Positions 60,413 to 64,000 of a stretch of 64,000 bases of DNA are shown in pieces. How positions within the stretch are numbered: the stretch's first letter is position 1; every line of letters starts with the position of its first letter. The stretch covers positions 62,001 through 126,000 of the forward strand of contig NZ_CP134606.1 of NCBI RefSeq assembly GCF_031844685.1. The letters run 5' to 3'. The position numbers and the translations under genes were made by a program. Below the pieces are notes generated by a model. It was not told the DNA's origin and searched no databases. It saw only the letters and a list, made by a program, of their open reading frames with translations. The stretch is from Streptomyces sp. ITFR-21. GTDB taxonomy: Bacteria > Actinomycetota > Actinomycetes > Streptomycetales > Streptomycetaceae.

Positions 60413-62809
60413 CTACTGACTGGCCTTGGGCTGAGCGTGGCGGGTCAGTCCAGCGGTGAGGACGGCGTCGAGGTGTTCTTGGGGTAGGTCGTCCCACCGT
60501 TTGCGGAGATTGTTGAGCCACTGGCCGATCTTGAACTCCTCGCCGTCGACGGTGACGGTGTCGCGTTGGCGGATGTGGATGTGGCCTTCGCGGGCGCGGA
60601 AGATTTCGACGGCGGCAAGGCCGTGGTCGAGCTGCCGCTGCTGGCGAGCAGCACGGCCAGTGAGCTGCGGCGTGGCAGGTTCGGCCGGATCGAAGGGCGT
60701 GATGCCGAGTTCGGCGACGAGGCGGGCCTGTTCAGGGTGGAGGGTGTGGAAGGTCTGGCTCTGGGTGCGTACCCATTCGCCGATGGGTTCGTCGTTGTCG
60801 TCGAGGAAGTCCGGGGGCAGGTCGTCGAGGGCGATGCTGGCCTCGGCGTAGATGCGGGCGGCGTAGTAGAGGCGCTGCCAGCTGATCGGCCAGGGCGGGT
60901 TCCACCAGGGGTCGATCTCTGCGAGAGCGGCATCGGTCGGGTCCGGTTCGAGCCCTTCGTCGGCACGGGCCCGGGCGGTGCGCCGGCGGTTGGTCAGCCA
61001 CCGCCCGAAGGCGAAGTCGCCGATCATCGCTTCGGTGGGCGCGGCGAGATGGCCGCGGCGCTCGGCGTAGCCGCGGGCGTGGAGCAGGCCGCGTTCTGCC
61101 GCCTGGGATCTCAGGTTCCAGATCATGCCGATCTGCTGGAGCGCCTTGACCTGGCGTGGCTTGAGGGTCCCGGCCGCGTATGCCTTGCGCATGCGGTTGA
61201 CCCAGCGGCCGAGGGCGAACCCGTTCTCGTCGTCGTGGAGTTGGGGGACATCGAGGTGCCCGACGGTCTCGTAGTAAGCGGTGGCCGCTTCCAGGCCGCG
61301 GCGGAAGGAGGCATCGCGCGGGTAGAGGACGCGCAGCCGGAACGCCTGGGCGATGGTGTCGGCGGGGAAGGGCCGGTCGAAGACGACGTCGACCGGGGGC
61401 GCGTTGTCTTCCTCTTCGTCCTCGGGTGTGAGGGCCGCGGGCTGCTGCGGGACGGCGAGACGGTCGGCGATGCGGTCGTCGTGTGCGCGCAGGGCCTGCA
61501 GGACGCGCCAGAGCGGCTTGTACAGGTTGGAGCCGAGCAGATCGTCGGCGTCCTCACCGGGAGCGACGTAAACCGGAATGATCAAGGTGGCCTTTTTGCC
61601 CTGGCCCGGGTGCTGGCGCAGCGCGCGGCCGACGGCCTGCACCGTGTCGACGATGCTCTCTTTGGGGTCGGCGAAGACGACGGTGTCGATGCTGGGGATG
61701 TTGACGCCCTCGCCGAGCAGGCGGGCGTTCGCGATCACCGTGCGGAGGGCCGGAGCGAGGTCGCCGAAGGGCCGGCCGTCGAACCGGTGGAGGAGGTGCT
61801 GGCGGTATTCGGGGTCCTGGGTGCCGTCGATGGCGGCCGACCAGAGCTCGCCGGGGTCGGGGCATCCGGTGCCGGTGGGGTCGAGTGCGTAGAGGCGTGC
61901 GGCTGCCTCGGGGAGGGTGGCGGCGAAGTCGTGGGCGTCGGCAACCCGGTGGTGGAAGCTCACGACGCGGCGCAGGTCGAGCTCGGCCATGGCGCGCAGG
62001 ACGGCGATCTGGAGGGCGGCCTGGCGCAGTTCGGCTTCGGTGGCCCGGTCGGAGATTCCCAGGCGGGTGCGGATGGTTTCCTCGTGGACTTCCATGACGA
62101 CGACGCGGTAGTCGGCAAGGAGGCCGAGATCGATACCCTCGGCGAGCGGGAGGCGGTGGCAGGTCTCGCCGTACAGGGCGGGATCGTCCATCGACGCGAC
62201 GAGGCTGGGGTCTTCGTCCTCGTCGGGTTCGCCCGCCGACCAGATCCGCGGAGTGGCGGTGAGGTACATCCGCTTGTGGGCGGGCACGAGAGCGTCGTCG
62301 TGTACGGCCGCCCATCGTTTGCCCAGGTCACCGCTGGTTCGGTGGGCTTCGTCAACGGCGATGAGCGACCACGGCGGCAAGTCGTAGTCGTGGTGGGCCT
62401 GTTGAACGCGGACCAGTGAGTGGTAGGTGGCGAAAACGGTGAGGCCCGGATTCTGGCGGACCGCTGCGCTCAGGGCGTACGGGTCAGTGGTGAACGCGAC
62501 GGGCTCGGTGGCGGTGTGGGGGCGTTTGGAGCACAGGGCGAGCACCGGTCCGGTCATGCCGGCGGTGCGCCAGTCGTCGATGGTCTGAGCGAGCAGCTCC
62601 AGGGTGGGCAGCAGCACCAGGCGGGTGCCCTGGGGGGCGACGCGGGCGGCGGTGCGCGCGGCGACGTACGTCTTGCCGGTGCCGCAGGCCATCACGATGC
62701 TGGTCCGGGCCGAGAGCCGCAGGGCGGTATGAGCGGCGTGGACTGCCTGGGACTGGTGCTTGCGCAGCCGCACCCGCGGAGGCGGAGCGGTGGTGGCGGG
62801 TGCGGCCAC
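60413..62809 (-). CDS. DEAD/DEAH-box helicase with helicase-associated repeats
   Basis: The 798-residue protein starts at GTG 62809. The motor shows RKHQSQAVHAAHTAL, ACGTGKTYVAARTAA (Walker A, near residue 42), IAVDEAHRTSGDLG (DEAH, near 152), YLTATPRIW and QAVGRALRQHPGQ. After about residue 480 come two or three helicase-associated domains (GHLDVPQLHDDENGFALGRW; GHLAAPTEAMIGDFAFGRWL; GHIHIRQRDTVTVDGEEFKI). Helicases with these repeats are typical near telomeres of Streptomyces linear replicons (TtrA-like). It lies beside the terminal-protein gene. Confidence 0.85.
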   Translation of the reverse strand: MAAPATTAPPPRVRLRKHQSQAVHAAHTALRLSARTSIVMACGTGKTYVAARTAARVAPQGTRLVLLPTLELLAQTIDDWRTAGMTGPVLALCSKRPHTATEPVAFTTDPYALSAAVRQNPGLTVFATYHSLVRVQQAHHDYDLPPWSLIAVDEAHRTSGDLGKRWAAVHDDALVPAHKRMYLTATPRIWSAGEPDEDEDPSLVASMDDPALYGETCHRLPLAEGIDLGLLADYRVVVMEVHEETIRTRLGISDRATEAELRQAALQIAVLRAMAELDLRRVVSFHHRVADAHDFAATLPEAAARLYALDPTGTGCPDPGELWSAAIDGTQDPEYRQHLLHRFDGRPFGDLAPALRTVIANARLLGEGVNIPSIDTVVFADPKESIVDTVQAVGRALRQHPGQGKKATLIIPVYVAPGEDADDLLGSNLYKPLWRVLQALRAHDDRIADRLAVPQQPAALTPEDEEEDNAPPVDVVFDRPFPADTIAQAFRLRVLYPRDASFRRGLEAATAYYETVGHLDVPQLHDDENGFALGRWVNRMRKAYAAGTLKPRQVKALQQIGMIWNLRSQAAERGLLHARGYAERRGHLAAPTEAMIGDFAFGRWLTNRRRTARARADEGLEPDPTDAALAEIDPWWNPPWPISWQRLYYAARIYAEASIALDDLPPDFLDDNDEPIGEWVRTQSQTFHTLHPEQARLVAELGITPFDPAEPATPQLTGRAARQQRQLDHGLAAVEIFRAREGHIHIRQRDTVTVDGEEFKIGQWLNNLRKRWDDLPQEHLDAVLTAGLTRHAQPKASQ

Positions 62810-62841
62810 GGTGACGGTCAGCCTTTCAGATGGGGCGGAGA

Positions 62842-63417
62842 TCAGCCGAGGCTGAAGCGGATGTGGTCGATGCCGGTGAGCTCGACGCTCTGGAGGCTCT
62901 GGGCACGGGTGCCGCCGTCGGTGAAGTAGTCGTCGCGCAGCCCGTCGGCGACGATCTGGGCGAGCTCGTCGTCGCTGGCTCCGGCCGCCTTGGCCTCGTA
63001 CAGCGCCGCCGCAGTGGCGGCGTCCAGGCGGCGGGACAGGCGCCGGTAGCGCGGATCGTTCGTGGTGCCCTTGGGTGACTTGAAGCCGAACTTGCCGCGG
63101 ACGTCGACCTTGATGCCCTGGTGACTGACGGCGTCTTGGAGGCGCCGGGCCCGGACGAGGGGCTGCCAGAGGTTCTTCACCTCATTTTCGATGAGGGCGG
63201 CGGTCTGGGGCTTGGCGCTCTTGATCTCGTTGTCGCGGTAGCGCTCGACGGTGCGCTGGCTCTTGCCGATCTTCTCGGCGACCGCGCGGGCCGCTTCGGC
63301 GCGGGTGCCCTTCTCCTGCTTGAGGAGGAAACGGACCCGCGCGCCGAGGGTTTTGGGGATCGGCTGGGAGAAGGCGGTGTCGGCCGCCTCTTCCAGGCGG
63401 TCTTCGATCAGTCCCAC
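62842..63417 (-). CDS. tpg: telomere terminal protein (Tpg family)
   Basis: The 191-residue protein starts at ATG/GTG near 63417 (MGLIEDRLEEAADTAFSQPI). It has the HTH KSQRTVERYRDNEIKSAKPQ (near 50-70), RWQP-like KNLWQPLVRARRLQ, KFGFKSPKGTTNDPRYRRLS and the end VELTGIDHIRFSLG, the pattern and length of Streptomyces Tpg proteins. Tpg primes end-patching by attaching to the telomere 5' end. Its presence implies a linear replicon. A tap-like partner is not in view. Confidence 0.8.
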   Translation of the reverse strand: MGLIEDRLEEAADTAFSQPIPKTLGARVRFLLKQEKGTRAEAARAVAEKIGKSQRTVERYRDNEIKSAKPQTAALIENEVKNLWQPLVRARRLQDAVSHQGIKVDVRGKFGFKSPKGTTNDPRYRRLSRRLDAATAAALYEAKAAGASDDELAQIVADGLRDDYFTDGGTRAQSLQSVELTGIDHIRFSLG

Positions 63418-63563
63418 AGGTCAGGTCCTTCGTTCTCAGGCCGCCCGCACGAGGCTGTGTAGATTCGCGCCGCGGCTGTCATTCCGGACCGCGGTGACCT
63501 GCTGCTTGTGCTTCAGTCTCATCAGGTGTCCCACGGTTTCCGTCTCAGGTCGGGGGCATTTCC

Positions 63564-63968
63564 TCACACGGCTTCGTCCTGCTGGCCACCATCGGACTTC
63601 CATGTCTGGTCGAACCAGGTGATGAAGTTCTTCACGGTTCCGATGTGAGCGATTCTCTCGTGGATGGCTCGCTGATCGTGACCGGGGAGGAAGTCGCCGC
63701 GGCCGATCGGCTTGCCGCATCCGCAGCTGCATTCACGGTTGCCCAGCGGGGAGTCGAAGTAGGTGATGGGATTCTGCTGGGCGCCGTTCGGGGCCGGCTT
63801 GCCGACGTAGTGATCGTGGACGGGGTCCCCGGGGCCGAGGATGCGGCCTTCGAAGGCCCGGCGCCCACCAGGGACGTCGACAACCCGGTCGATCTCCAAA
63901 GCCTGGCGGATGATCCCGCCGCCATTGACGACCGCGAACCGCTCTCGTTCGACGCGCGATCCGGGCAT
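63564..63968 (-). CDS. hypothetical protein with zinc-knuckle-like motif, 134 aa
   Basis: An ATG at 63968 lies behind GGAG (GTG 63971 is possible). The frame reads MPGSRVERERFAVVNGGGII, DVPGGRRAFEGRILG and PLGNRECSCGCGKPIGRGDF, then LPGHDQRAIHERIAHIGTVK. The CxCGCG...GHD arrangement resembles a small zinc-binding motif seen in restriction or phage proteins. The window ends 32 bases beyond its start. Confidence 0.5.
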   Translation of the reverse strand: MPGSRVERERFAVVNGGGIIRQALEIDRVVDVPGGRRAFEGRILGPGDPVHDHYVGKPAPNGAQQNPITYFDSPLGNRECSCGCGKPIGRGDFLPGHDQRAIHERIAHIGTVKNFITWFDQTWKSDGGQQDEAV

Positions 63969-64000
63969 CACCCAGACTCCGCGGGCGACCTCGTATAGCT

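Overview
The window is high-GC DNA with the codon bias, GTG/TTG starts and gene families of a Streptomyces-type actinomycete: WhiB, XRE/TPR regulators, EEP and PIMT-like proteins, a SNF2/SWIM pair and a RacP-like/DUF6192-like pair. It reads as an accessory region of a linear replicon, either a linear plasmid or a chromosome arm. A terminal-protein gene of the Tpg family (62842-63417) and a helicase with helicase-associated repeats (60413-62809) sit at the right edge. A winged-helix initiator-like gene (45735-46145) is followed by a cluster of TCACCGGTGA iterons (46211-46363), which looks like a plasmid origin.

Layout. 1-3226: small hypothetical genes, an EEP-like protein and a PIMT-like methyltransferase. 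3227-6852: decayed genes, a relic three-repeat CRISPR array with type I-E spacing, and a large TnpB that appears to lack its third RuvC aspartate. 6860-12275: a compact lasso-peptide cluster (regulator, precursor, cyclase, RRE protein, leader peptidase, PIMT-like methyltransferase, terminator). The precursor core contains DTAD, so an aspartimide-bearing lasso peptide is predicted. 12467-14093: an IS3-family element interrupting a tyrosine integrase gene. 14616-16117: a two-gene HTH operon behind a long perfect palindrome. 16657-36637: mostly hypothetical genes, with a GNAT enzyme, a Schlafen/AlbA protein, a WhiB protein, an M48 protease remnant, a truncated 5'-3' exonuclease, a toxin-antitoxin pair and an Abi/HEPN protein. 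36657-43128: a SWIM protein, a SNF2 helicase with two dsRBD-like N-terminal segments, and a CoiA-like protein. 43454-46708: small genes, the putative replication initiator and the iterons. 46709-53462: hypothetical genes, a P-loop ATPase, a headless TPR regulator and a Ser/Thr kinase. 53509-58026: an initiator tRNA, a cold-shock gene and an HU gene (hup) split by a 3,677-bp element. 58306-63968: an IS630 insertion in a small gene, then the helicase and Tpg genes and one more hypothetical gene.

The strongest readings from sequence alone are four. First, precise removal of the 54201-57877 element, which has 16-bp terminal inverted repeats and a CTGAG target duplication, restores a 93-residue HU protein. 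Second, that element carries RacP-like, DUF6192-like and zinc-ribbon genes and is itself invaded by an IS5-family transposase gene and a roughly 347-bp MITE that leaves the DUF6192-like frame open. Third, the lasso cluster fits the aspartimide class. Fourth, precise removal of the IS630 element restores a 71-residue gene. Family names are from motif recognition only; no database search was possible.
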